A DNA stretch of 64,000 nt, taken from assembly GCA_013398295.1 (NCBI GenBank), contig VZSF01005693.1:364505-428504 (forward strand), in the 5' to 3' direction. Under the pieces are notes generated by a model. The model did not search any database, was not told the origin of the DNA, and was given only the letters and a program-made list of their open reading frames with translations. The DNA is from Chionis minor (Eukaryota; Chordata; Aves; Charadriiformes; Chionididae). The position numbers were made by a program, and so were the translations under genes. The stretch's first letter is position 1. Each line of letters starts with the position of its first letter. Positions 24,070 through 34,900 of this stretch are shown in pieces.

Positions 24070-27000
24070 CTGGAGAAGAGAAAAAGACAAAACATTAGTA
24101 TTCATCATTCTAAAATGAGTCATAACCTGAGAAAAACCCACCACCACACCCTAGACCCAGTTCTGCATTCCTCATATATCTGAGCCTAGGTTCAGAGTTC
24201 AGTTAGACCAGAATTGATCCAATCTTACAGCATTTGAACCAATAAAAGGCAACAGAATTGTTTAGTCGCTTAAGTTATTAGCTTCTTAGGTCAAGTGTCA
24301 CCTTTTTTGTCACGTATTTGTACAGCTCCTAGGAAAAAGGGGTTTTCTTCATCTGTTACTCAGGCCTAAGAACTGCCATTACTAATTATGACAAGAGCAA
24401 CGAAAGCACCATCTCAGGCCATACTGACATGAACAAGAGAAGGGATATTAACTCCAGTATGTTGCACAGTTACAAAGAAAAAACCTAGCTTGACAGGAAA
24501 AAGCTTTTGAGATGGAAAAAAATAAAAGCTACAAGTGAAACCTGTAATATCAGGTCTTTTTATATTCTTCTGCCTGATCCTGACACTAAAACCCAGAGAT
24601 CCTTGAATAAAATGGCAATTGCTACATCTTTTCCTTAAAAGCTGCAACTCAAAATCCAAAAGAAACTTTTGTAGAGGAATAAGGCTTTTGTGTAGATGGT
24701 GACAGATGGGAGCAGAGGCAAGGGCTGTTTGGCTTTTTTACCTGTTCTCCTACAAGGCCATCAGGAACCAGATGAACTGGCTGCTCATTCTCCAAGTTTC
24801 TGGCACTTGGATCAGCTCCCTTTCGCATTAGCAGGCGCACAGCATCCAACTGACTGACCCGATACTGCAGGCTGGCAGCCACGTGGAGTGCTGTGTTGCC
24901 ATTGTAAGCCTGGAGAAGACAAAGGAACTCTGTGAGGAAAAGCAGGGACACGCACCTCTGGATACGTGCAGTGCCACGCAAGTCCACATCCCAGATTATA
25001 TCTGCATTACAAAAAAATCATCGTACCTTTGCGTTAACAAAAGAAAGGCAGTTGGGCAGCTCCAAAAAGAGACGAATGAGCTCCAGGTTCGCTTCTTCTG
25101 CTGCCAAATGTAGAGCTGAGCGACCACTTTTGCGATCCTATCAAAAAAGAAACTGTTAGTCTTCCCTGCAGGTGCTTCACCTATCCACGGTGAACATGCA
25201 GACAAATAAAATAGAAAGCAGAGTAAGTGCAGAATGTTGAACAAACATACTTGCACTACAATTCACTGAAAGTCAATCTGAATATATGTTTTGATATGAA
25301 TATCTAACAAACAATGGACCAGATCTCACTTGGCTCTAACCTTACATAGCCAAAACAACCAGTGTTACACCAAGTAATCATCTGGCCCAGCACAGACATA
25401 AACTGGACAGGGAAGCAGTTTTTATTTAAAACTTGCAGTTCAAGAACAAGGTATCATCAGCATCCTATTACTACAGATACCTCAGAGCACCCTAAACATA
25501 TTCTTACTTTTAAGACAGCTGCAGCCAGCGTAGCATCGTTCTTAATCCAGAAATTAGACTGTCACCTCCCTCTTTCCCCATGGTTCATTTGCATTGATAA
25601 TACCTTGTTCTGAATAAATGCAACATTCTCATTCCACTTGGGTAAATTAAGGTTTAGGGAAGCTTTCAAATTGATCTGCTTCCTTTGTAGTAAAGCCGAG
25701 ATGTGGCATGGAAGAAAGGGCCATGTTTTGCTTCCACATTCTCTCTGGATCTGGCACTTCAGACAAAGCCCCTGTACCTACTTTCGCTTCAACTGATGCT
25801 CCCATTTGTATTAGAGTCTTGATGGTTTCTACTAGGCTCTTGTTTCTCAGCAGAAGCTCCTGGACCTCGGGGGAGTGAGGTGGCTGACTGTTTTGCAGTT
25901 CATGCAGCACAGCATTATGGGCCAGGACAGCACAATGCAATGCTGTCAAGCCTTAACATAAAAAGAAAAAAGAAATCATCATTAATGAACAAATGCAACA
26001 CAGAAGTATTGACAAGCTGCTTAGTTTGAAGGATGTATGAAGGAGCTTCTCTCCCTGTCAAATCCAGGGGGTGGTTCTACATTTGTAAGTGACAGTGATT
26101 GCTCTTGAATGGCTCTGGATTTGGGCTGTCCATTGCCAGAGGAGTTAACTAGCAACCTACTGTGATCTCTCAGTCGGCAGATAATTGAAGAATCAATTTA
26201 TGCTTTTTTTTTAATTAGCATGGGGGGTTTTGGGAGTGTATTTGTATAAAAAAGTGTACTTTAGAAAGAGCTACTATATGGAAAGTGTTCAATTAAAAAA
26301 AGCTCTCTGGTGTCAGAGATTCTGGCTTCTGTATCCACCAATATATTGCTGGCACTCACATTTTAACACCAGCCGATTACCACCTACACACTCCATACCA
26401 AACACAGCAGTCACATGTAAGAAGGAAGAGGTGCCGACAGGCACAGACTAACCATGTTTTTATCTGACAGATATGCCAATTGTAATGTATTTTCAATTGT
26501 AATTGTAAATTTTAAACTGGCAGAGATATACTCCATTTTATTGCTTCTCAAACCAGCATAACCTCCACATCAGCCGCCATAAAGCACTGTAACATCCAGT
26601 AACTCTGTAAATTATCAACTCTCAACTACTCACCATCATAGTTCGTTGCCTCAAGGTCCACATACTGATTGCTTCCCATGGCTCCCTTTTGGATTGCCTA
26701 CAAAAGTGGGAGCAGGTATGCATTTAGGTCTTATCCAAACCACGTATTGCTTACTCAAGCTTATGCACAGTCTTACCGCAACGAAGTTGCAATAAATAAC
26801 AGCATTAAGATGATACTTAATATTTAATTTTTTTTCGTAGACTAGAGGATTCCACCCAATTACTCTGAAACACTGGTGAGAACCTTGACATGAAATTCAG
26901 TCTTACTTTAAGCCATTACTGTAGAGCCCGGAGACACGCTCACAGGGCCACACAGAGAGAAAGATAAAGGGAGGAGTGGTGTTTCTAGGGTTCCCCCAAG

Positions 27001-30000
27001 ACAACTAACACCAAGCACAAGCGTTACGGACCAGGGCAGAGCTACGCCTGCCGGGTTCTTACCTGAAGCACCTGGGCATGCCCCTTCTCGGCGCAAACAT
27101 GCAACGGCGTTCTGCCCCAGCAGTCCGTGGTGTTGACTTGAGCCCCCAAGCTAACCAAGTCCTGCACGATGAGGTGCTGGTTGGCAGCCACGGCAACCTG
27201 GAAAGCGCTCTGCAAACACCGAGGAGAAAATTTAAACTATTAGTCACCTGATCTCTAACAGGAAAGAGCGACTAAAACAAATACCTAGCTACCTGGCATT
27301 ATTTAAGCAGCAATTATGAATACCAGGAAGCCAGGACAAATGAAGCAGAGCACATAGTTTTACCGGCTCAAGGTGATCCCAAGAAGTATTAATAGCTCAA
27401 GGTTAATATTAGTATGCAGGCTAAATCTTGGGGTTAATATTAAATAAGTATTTCACCACATCTTCCTCAAGGTCCAGACACGCAGAAGCACTCAGGTGCA
27501 CAGAGCAGGTGCAAAGAATTTTTTTTTTTTTTGAGAACTTCACCTGGCCATTGTGCTCTTTAATATCCAGCATGTGCAGGGCAGCCATCTTCCTCGCAAG
27601 AACGTAGGAGAGCGCGCGTCGGCCCTGGGCGACCGCAATGTGAAGGAAGCTGCGGGAAAGAGGGGAAACACGGAGTTACACCACGACACAAGCCAGGCCT
27701 CAAGTCATTACAGAGATCCAAAAATATGGGAGTGGTGTTAACGCTGCCAGCTTCACAGCTTCTCTGGGTGACTAAGACAGGAATACGGGCAGCTTCTCCC
27801 CAGGGCAATTAAAAGCATCTAAATTAGAATCTTTTTCTGCCCATTTACTAGATAAAAGTCTAATGATAAGTATCTGAAATTAGACAAACACCTTGTCTAC
27901 CCAGGCTGCTGCAACTCTGCACATCGCAGCCCATCAGCGAGACCACGGGTTTCATCTGATTAGCAAAACTACAGCACTCATGACACACAAACACTGCTAA
28001 TGAACAGCATGCACTACAACCCTGCGGTCCACCAAAACCCCAGCAGAAATATTCCCCGACCTTCCACATCAGAAACCCAGAGAAAAACAAACAGCACTCA
28101 CGTGTCTCCGTCCGAGTCCTTCGCGAGGAATTGGTCTTGAGAGATGTTAGCCAGTTTGTTTTCCTCCTGCTCCACTTGCCACTGAAAAAATGACTTGCCC
28201 AGCTGCGTCGTGCTTCTGGCAACGTTCTGGTCTGGCAGAGAAACATTCAACGTGGCCAAAGAGACACTACGCTCCAGACCACCACAGATGTTATTGGAAA
28301 GCAAGCTGAAGTTGGGAGCGTGGGAGCCGACGTCGGGCTGCGGGTGCGCACTGGTCAGCGGCTGGATGGGCGCAGAGATGCCCTCCGAGCCTTCCGAGTC
28401 ATTCAGGAGGGAGGAGAAGCTCTGCGACGGGCAGTACTGCAGTTCGTGGCCCTCAAAGGTATTCTGCTGGTAGCTAGGAGGAGACTGGTCACTGGAAGCA
28501 AAGGGCCTGTACTCCAGGGAGGCATCTGAAGGATAGCTCTGTGACAAATCCTGGTTCTGCGACGGAGGGAACTGGTAATGCTGCGGCGGATCGAGCATAT
28601 GCTGGGAGGTGTGATCTTGGAATGCTTGGTACTTCTGGGATGGGGAGAAAGCCTGTGTTCCCGGGCTGTCCTGGTACTGCTCACTGGGCGAGCTGTGACT
28701 GGAGACTGTGTGCAACCAGCTAACCTGCACCGTGTTTAGGGAAATGGGGCTCGACTCGTTCTTGATGTTTATAATGTTTTGAAGCAGATCAGAATTGCTG
28801 TCATGCTTTGGGTCATTTTTATGCGTCTCGTCCATGTTATCCATAGAAGTTGGTGTCTGGGGTGGTGTCTATCGGGGAAGGGGGGGAGGGAGGGGGAAAA
28901 AAAATTAAAAAAATCAAAGCAAGCCCCAGAGAGTTAGAGGTATAACCATTATCTGGCAGTTCCTGATCACACAAAGCAAACTGAAAAATAAGGCACAGAA
29001 AAAATTACTGCAAGCTTACCAGGAGGTGTGGGTGAACATTAGCTTGGCGCTTGAAAGAAGGTCCATCAGAAAGGAGCTCGGGAGCCTTTCTTTTACCACT
29101 GTGACCTAGTATGCTCTTTAGCTCTGCTGAAAAGAAAATAATTTTAGAATCCATTTGGAGGTTACTCTTACAATCATCTGTTAAAATCTTATCAAAGGGT
29201 ATTTAAAAGAAAGGCAGGGTTTTTTTTTTACCTGTGTACTGTTCGTAGTTCACCAATCCTCCTTGTGCCTTTTGAGAAAAAAAACAGATTACTCTATTAT
29301 TATAATGTTATTTCAGGAAAAAAAAACAAAAACACAAAACCAAGAAGAAAGATGCAGAGACTTGCTTCTATAAACATAGAATATACCTAAGAATAATTCT
29401 ACTACATGATTGTCTAACCCTAATTTAATTGCTTATAATTAAGGTTAGAAAATGGAAAGACTTTTATGGAACCTAAATGAAAACCACCATTTTTCTTAAG
29501 GCTTTTTAAGCTATTTGTTACAATACCACAAAACTCAAGAAAAATCTAGAGAAAGACACTGTTCCTTACTGAGGTCTGAGGATGACTTAAAAGATAATTA
29601 AGCCAGCCAATTTTAGACTTCTTCAATGCCATGAACTTTTCTATACAAAAATTTTCCCCATGACAACACTTGCAGGAAGCTCACAGACACACGCTCAGGA
29701 ACACTATTAAAAAAAATAAACCCTTTAATCTTCCCAGAATATTCTACTTTTTTTCCCCCTGCTTCTGCCTTTTTCAGGTTGGAAGATTCTGCCTTTTACA
29801 GTGTGCTCCGCACAGAGGAGCGCAATGGCATGACAAACTTCTCTGAGAAGATTCCCCAACTCTTACACCGAATGACCTCATACGAGTTAACAGGGAGTTT
29901 CTGTGGTTTCATAACACAAACGGATCTTTTGCCAAGCTCCCTTTAGAAAATAAAGCTTAGTAAGAACATTTTCAGGTGCCTCCTTCTCCCGCAGGAAACC

Positions 30001-30336
30001 TTCGCACTAATTTCTTCCCAACTCTGTTCTTCCATTACGTACTGAAAAGGAAAAACACTGACTCCATCCACATCAGATAAGGCACCAAGCTCCTTTCTAG
30101 CATTATCGCGTACCTTTTTTTTTTTTCCCCCTCCTTCTTTGCCAGCTTCAGTAACCACTAAAAGCATTTATGTCACCGCTGAAAAATGCTGGTTACCTTG
30201 TTCTCCTCCGTGGCGGAGCCCGCGGACATCTGCTTGCTGCTCCTGAAGTGCAGCAGGAGCTCCTTCACGGAGTTCTTCACGCGGACCCCCTGGAAAGGTC
30301 CTCTGTGCTGCTTCCCCCCCGCCATGTGCTGTTCAA
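24016..30336 (-). CDS. NFKBIZ: NF-kappa-B inhibitor zeta (I-kappa-B-zeta), 11 visible coding exons
   Basis: This is a nuclear, inducible ankyrin-repeat protein that binds NF-kappa-B p50 dimers and co-activates or represses secondary-response genes such as IL6 and LCN2. The eleven exons listed separately join in phase and give 618 codons from the ATG at 30325-30323, equal to the human short isoform. Residues 1-90 hold the conserved GPFQGVRVKNSVKELLLH block and a bipartite nuclear signal (KRK then KR). Residues 91-345 are the Gln/Ser/Pro-rich transactivation region, containing DLLQNIINIKNE. From about 343 to the C-terminus run six to seven ankyrin repeats (TPLHV, LTALHCA, SALHLAA and TALHVAA cores). 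The first exon's acceptor is in phase with an upstream coding exon (codons read V-E-Q-H-M), so a longer form is likely, with its N-terminal exon missing or in the N gap. Identification rests on near-continuous similarity to the mammalian protein. Confidence 0.96.
24742..24909 (-). CDS. NFKBIZ: NFKBIZ exon, last ankyrin repeats (residues 546-601)
   Basis: 168 nt, phase 0 at both ends. Acceptor CTTCTCCAG, donor CAG|GTAAAA. It contains AYNGNTALHVAASLQYR and RKGADPSARNLENEQPVHL, almost identical to mammalian I-kappa-B-zeta. Confidence 0.96.
25027..25137 (-). CDS. NFKBIZ: NFKBIZ exon, ankyrin repeat (residues 509-545)
   Basis: 111 nt, phase 0 at both ends. Acceptor TTTTTTGATAG, donor AAG|GTACGA. 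It encodes DRKSGRSALHLAAEEANLEL and continues to LSFVNAK, a classical ankyrin helix-turn-helix. Confidence 0.95.
25782..25951 (-). CDS. NFKBIZ: NFKBIZ exon, ankyrin repeat with insertion (residues 452-508)
   Basis: 170 nt, entering with a split Gly codon and ending in phase 0. Acceptor ATGTTAAG, donor AAA|GTAGGT. It encodes LTALHCAVLAHNAVLHELQN, then the family-specific insert PPHSPEVQELLLRNKSLVET, then the end of the repeat, LIQMGASVEAK. The acceptor's pyrimidine tract is poor. Confidence 0.93.
26634..26697 (-). CDS. NFKBIZ: NFKBIZ exon (residues 431-452)
   Basis: 64 nt, phase 0 entry, leaving one base of a Gly codon. Acceptor CACTTTTGTAG, donor GATG|GTGAGT. It encodes AIQKGAMGSNQYVDLEATNY, linking two ankyrin repeats. 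It is too short to appear as a long open frame. Confidence 0.93.
27063..27209 (-). CDS. NFKBIZ: NFKBIZ exon, ankyrin repeats (residues 382-430)
   Basis: 147 nt, phase 0 at both ends. Acceptor GGTGTTTGCAG, donor CAG|GTAAGA. It encodes SAFQVAVAANQHLIVQDLV and then GAQVNTTDCWGRTPLHVCAE, nearly identical to mammals. Confidence 0.95.
27544..27649 (-). CDS. NFKBIZ: NFKBIZ exon, first ankyrin repeat (residues 346-381)
   Basis: 106 nt, completing a split Thr codon and ending in phase 0. Acceptor CTTTCCCGCAG, donor CAG|GTGAAG. It encodes FLHIAVAQGRRALSYVLARK, then ALHMLDIKEHNGQ. Confidence 0.95.
28102..28868 (-). CDS. NFKBIZ: NFKBIZ large central exon, transactivation region (residues 91-346)
   Basis: 767 nt. 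Acceptor CCCCGATAG, then ACACCACCCC; donor GACAC|GTGAGT. It begins TPPQTPTSMDNMDE, carries SDLLQNIINIKNESSPISLN and TVQVSWL, then a long Gln/Ser/Pro/Tyr-rich low-complexity part, and ends TTQLGKSFFQWQVEQEENKL with SQDQFLAKDSDGD. The ends are conserved with mammals and the middle is diverged, as expected for a disordered activation domain. Confidence 0.96.
29020..29123 (-). CDS. NFKBIZ: NFKBIZ exon with nuclear localisation signal (residues 56-90)
   Basis: 104 nt, donor CTG|GTAAGC. It encodes ELKSILGHSGKRKAPELLSD and GPSFKRQANVHPHLL; the KRK and KR pairs form a bipartite nuclear signal. The acceptor is a tandem CAGCAG. I chose the downstream AG because it restores the exact human length (EQYTELK against EQFRELK). 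The upstream AG (exon start 29126) would add one Ala. Confidence 0.9.
29232..29268 (-). CDS. NFKBIZ: NFKBIZ 37-nt microexon (residues 44-55)
   Basis: Acceptor TTTTTTCTCAAAG, donor ACAG|GTAAAA. It encodes AQGGLVNYEQYT and leaves one base of the next codon. It aligns with the human TQGVNIEQFR segment. The flanking exons only join in frame if it is included. Confidence 0.85.
30197..30336 (-). CDS. NFKBIZ: NFKBIZ exon with short-isoform start codon (residues 1-43)
   Basis: Acceptor TTTTCCTGTGCCAACAG, donor AAG|GTAACC. From the ATG at 30325-30323 it encodes MAGGKQHRG, then PFQGVRVKNSVKELLLHFRS, matching human residues after the VEPHM junction. The bases before the ATG read VEQH in frame, so in a long isoform this is an internal exon preceded by one that leaves a single base (phase 1). 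Confidence 0.93.
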
Positions 30337-30539
30337 CTGTTGGCACAGGAAAACAAAACCCCAATTTAAGCGAAAACGGAGCCAACGGCTTAAAAAAAAC
30401 AGGAAAGAAAGAAAGAAAATAAAGAAAAAAAGCAAACAAAACCGGGAACGCTTGTGGAAAACGACCCAAATAGCCTGTTTCAGCGCGAAGAGCCGAGGCG
30501 AAGCGAAGCCACACACCACACACACACACGCAAACCCCC

Positions 30540-30775
30540 CCCCGTTCGCCACCTGACGGGCGCGGGGGGCTCCTCGCCCGGGGACCCCCCGGCCCGCTCC
30601 CGCTGCCGGACACCTCGCCGCGGCGACACGCTCCCGCCCGCCGCGCGGCTCCGCGCTTTTCCCCGCTTCGGGAGGGCTTTGAAGCCCAGAAGGGGCCCGC
30701 GACCGGCTTCGCTCCCGCTACGGGACGGAGCGGGAACGGCGGCTCCGCGCCACCCCGCCCGTCCGCGCCCCCCCC
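30540..30775. promoter_or_regulatory. CpG-rich stretch upstream of NFKBIZ exon, left of assembly gap
   Basis: Dense in CG dinucleotides and GC-rich up to the first N, unlike its surroundings. It fits a CpG-island promoter or the first-exon region of NFKBIZ. None of the three minus-strand frames reads like the known long-form N-terminus, so that exon is not in this stretch. Confidence 0.6.
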
Positions 30776-31534
30776 NNNNNNNNNNNNNNNNNNNNNNNNN
30801 NNNNNNNNNNNNNNNNNNNNNNNNNNNNNNNNNNNNNNNNNNNNNNNNNNNNNNNNNNNNNNNNNNNNNNNNNNNNNNNNNNNNNNNNNNNNNNNNNNNN
30901 NNNNNNNNNNNNNNNNNNNNNNNNNNNNNNNNNNNNNNNNNNNNNNNNNNNNNNNNNNNNNNNNNNNNNNNNNNNNNNNNNNNNNNNNNNNNNNNNNNNN
31001 NNNNNNNNNNNNNNNNNNNNNNNNNNNNNNNNNNNNNNNNNNNNNNNNNNNNNNNNNNNNNNNNNNNNNNNNNNNNNNNNNNNNNNNNNNNNNNNNNNNN
31101 NNNNNNNNNNNNNNNNNNNNNNNNNNNNNNNNNNNNNNNNNNNNNNNNNNNNNNNNNNNNNNNNNNNNNNNNNNNNNNNNNNNNNNNNNNNNNNNNNNNN
31201 NNNNNNNNNNNNNNNNNNNNNNNNNNNNNNNNNNNNNNNNNNNNNNNNNNNNNNNNNNNNNNNNNNNNNNNNNNNNNNNNNNNNNNNNNNNNNNNNNNNN
31301 NNNNNNNNNNNNNNNNNNNNNNNNNNNNNNNNNNNNNNNNNNNNNNNNNNNNNNNNNNNNNNNNNNNNNNNNNNNNNNNNNNNNNNNNNNNNNNNNNNNN
31401 NNNNNNNNNNNNNNNNNNNNNNNNNNNNNNNNNNNNNNNNNNNNNNNNNNNNNNNNNNNNNNNNNNNNNNNNNNNNNNNNNNNNNNNNNNNNNNNNNNNN
31501 NNNNNNNNNNNNNNNNNNNNNNNNNNNNNNNNNN
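30776..31534. other. Assembly gap (759 Ns)
   Basis: Unsequenced. It is bordered on the left by a C-run in a CpG island and on the right by a G-rich minisatellite. Both commonly defeat sequencing. Any open frame crossing it is an artefact. Confidence 1.
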
Positions 31535-31610
31535 GAAGGATGGTGATGATGGGGTGGGATGGGGATGATAGGGAGGATGGGGGTGATAGGGGTGGGGGGG
31601 ACAGGAGGGG
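31535..31610 (+). repeat. G-rich GATGGGG-type minisatellite
   Basis: Irregular repeats of GGTGATGATGGGG, GGGATGGGGATGAT and GGGTGATAGGGG, purine-rich and G-run-rich. It abuts the gap, so the array probably continues into it. Confidence 0.75.
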
Positions 31611-31899
31611 ACGCGATGCCACCTTGCACCCTGTCCTCCAAAGCTGTCCCCGGAGGCCTCCTGCAGGTTTTGTGGCCCCCGCTTGCAACACACCCAATGC
31701 CAAATTTCCACCCTCTTGTGCAGCTGTAGAGGCGGAAACCACAGCCATCGGCCTCGGCCCCCCGTGGCTGGCGGTGCAGGCTGGCGCCCCCATGCCCGCT
31801 TACCCCCCACCATGAGCGCAACGCGCGGCAGCGTTCGCCCCGCTCCTGCCAGGCTTCCGCTCTGGGGAGGCTGGTTTGGGAGCCCGGGGATTTTTTGGC

Positions 31900-31901
<2 letters not shown>

Positions 31902-31931
<30 letters not shown>
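31902..31931. repeat. (TG)n microsatellite
   Basis: About 15 uninterrupted GT units. Confidence 0.95.
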
Positions 31932-31933
<2 letters not shown>

Positions 31934-34900
31934 GTGGGCAGCATCCAGAGAGAAGGGGAACGTGAGCGGTTGCTCACAACCGAGATGAATCATCTCTCTC
32001 CCTCTGCTATCGGAGCGTGTAATAGAACAGGGGGCAGACACAGAAGTTGTTTTGTTTTTAGTTTGCACCGTATTGTGGTGGCAAAGCCTCTCGGTCGAGG
32101 CCGGCAGGGAGAAGCGGGTGAGCAGCACGGTGCCAAAATGAAAAGCGGGCAAAACCGGGTGCCTGCGATTACTGTGAACATCACTGCTCAGCTATTACCA
32201 ATATTGACGGGGGAGACTTCTCAGATTTCTACTTTTTCTCTGCCTTCCTCTCTTCCACTGAGGTCACCATCTTCTAAAATGCGAGCGTGCATTTTTTGTC
32301 CACATGGTTTGCAATTAGGATGTTTTTAGCACCGTGGCTGCCCCAAAAAATATGTAGTAAAACAACACAGTATTTCTAAAGTATATTATGCAAATTGGAG
32401 GTCTATAATTTAGATTATTATACATGTTTTAATTGTATTAAAACACATGGGACAGGTGCAACGTGAAATTATATTAATCAGCCCATGGGGAGGCAGGAGG
32501 GAATTACTTTATATTATTCAAATATTTCTTCCACTGCCAGGTGAAGGAAGGGCTTCACTGGGAATTAGCAGTTTTCTACTCCAAAGGCTGTTGTTTTACA
32601 CCATAGATTGAATTTATGCAGTCGCAGTAAAATTTGCAAATGTAACCCATAAAATTAAATCAGATGCCAAGTAGTGCCAGAAATAGCAGTCTAATAAAGG
32701 TAAAAACTCACTTGCTCCCTAATCAGCAGCTATCTCCCAAGCGTGCCTGCTCCCTCATTCAACAAACCTCTTTATGCAAGGGAGAATTTGTGAAATCAGG
32801 CTGTACATTTTAAACACGCAAGGAGATGGTTCTCCGTTGTTCTCCAAGCCTTAGATCTCAGCTACGATGCCTTAGCCTTAGGTAGACACTTCTAAGTGTT
32901 TCCTCGTTGAAAAAGGCATGCTGCTCAGAGATCCTCCAGCCCCCAAAAGCTCTCTGCACGCTCGCTGGCTGACGGGAGGACCCACAACCCAGCTTTCCCA
33001 AGGCGCTGATTCCTGACGGATCAACCTTTGCATTCGCATCCCTGCCAGGTAGCCCACAATGCCAGACGTTTTAATCTAGCCAGGAGGGCCTCCAACTACC
33101 GCAGCAAATGGATCTCGTCTCTTCATGAGCAAATGGTAATATCAATCTGAGAAGTCTATAATAGAGAAAATCAGATTTGGCATCATAGTTGCCTGCAATT
33201 CCCTTTAGGATGTCGAAATTACAAGTGGATTTCAAACTGAAAGTGGATTTCTGTCATTGTAGTCCTGCTGTGTCATGGAATGTCCCTAAACCACAAGCAG
33301 GTAGGGACAGGCAGGACCTTTATCCTTGCTATTCAGTAACGATTTTGGAATGGATTTAATTGAAGATTAGTCTCTACTTATGAATGAAAATTATTCTATA
33401 ATGCAATTTAATGAGGTTTTTTGTCTTAAAGAGGGTGGGGAATTTACTTTTCTCTTCTGTTCTAAAGTTTCTACTCTTCTGAAAGCTGAATTGCTGACTT
33501 GCTCTCCTTTTACCAAGCAAAATCCACTTTGGGTGACACTCCAATACCTCAACTCATACTTGTTTCATCAGCAACATCTTATTTCTCAGGTCTTTTGGCA
33601 TAAATCTACTCCCAGTCAAAGCAGATTAAGACAAGTCTAATTCCACTGAGCTCTGTAACAAAAAGCTCTTTCAAAAATACACACACCCATCGGTTGCACA
33701 AGATGAGCTGGCTCCCAGCAGCGTTGTGCTCTCAAAGCGCTTCCATGAAAGTTACGGGTAAATTATTGCTACATCTACAAATCGTAATTATTAGCGCTGC
33801 AGACCTTGAGCATTTGCTTTTTGGCCCAAACACTACGTAACCTCCGTGGTGACCAAACCCCATGAGGTGTCTTCAGCCTAAGAATGTTCCTCCCAGGCAG
33901 GGTGGTGACTAAGTGCGCTTGTCACCTCTTCTCCCTGGCCGGAAAGTCAACCCAGCCCGTATGGACAGCAACAAACCGGGGAAGAAGAGGATCGGCTGAG
34001 AAGGTTGGCAGGGCCATGGTGTCCAGGCAGTTTCAGCACACTTTGGCCAGGCTGTAGCACAGGGCAACCCATCAACCTCCAGAGCTGGAGAAGGCTGCGA
34101 GGCCTCCGAGCGCGGAGGAGGATGCCCCACCTCTCCCAGCGCTGCCTTCCCAGGTTTTTATTGCACCACCTCCGTTTACTGGGATGTATCAATAATGCCA
34201 ACTAGCGGCCAGTATTAGCAACATTTGTCCTGAAACCTTTCTTACATACTTCCAGAAATTGTGAGATGTGCTTTCTTGGTATCTCAGACCACCGCAAAAA
34301 TAAGAAACAAAATGCATTTGTTCCTGAAAACTCAGCTCTTCAGGACACAGCCTGGACAAGTATTGCAGAATTAAAGCTAATCAGCCTTGGTTTAGGTTAC
34401 AGCAATATATTTGATAACTGAAACAGCTTTAATCGCTGCTTTTGAGCAGGTGACATGCACACGCCTGAGCTACCATGAAGGGATCAGAAAATCCCGAGAA
34501 GAACAGAAGAGAATCCTCTTATCTCAAAGCTTGCACTTGCTAAGCAGGGATCTCAGCGTAAAAGCCAGGAAGGTGGAAAGCTAACACCTGGAACTTTCAC
34601 CACCAACTAAGCATCTAGGCTCATTGCTGTCGTGTGTGTCCCCACTGCCACCCTGTTCAGAGCCAGCACCTGGAAAAGATGCTCTGGACCTGCTGCGCTG
34701 GGCTTCCCTCTGCGATGGGCCTCCAGGAGCTCTGTCCTTGTTGCCCAGAAACAGCTGAGCCCCGTTTTTGCCCTAAGTCAAAGCAAAATCAAGGACCCTG
34801 CTCTGTGTTTGGAGGTGCTTTCTGTCAAAACAGACTTCCATGCTTTCAACACCCTTTTTAATTGTAACCGTGAGATTCTCCCTCATCTCTGGGCCCTCAT

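Noticed and set aside
30173..32152. Very long open frames (419-659 codons) crossing 30776-31534 on both strands
   Set aside because: They exist only because Ns carry no stop codons. The real coding part is the exon 30197-30336.
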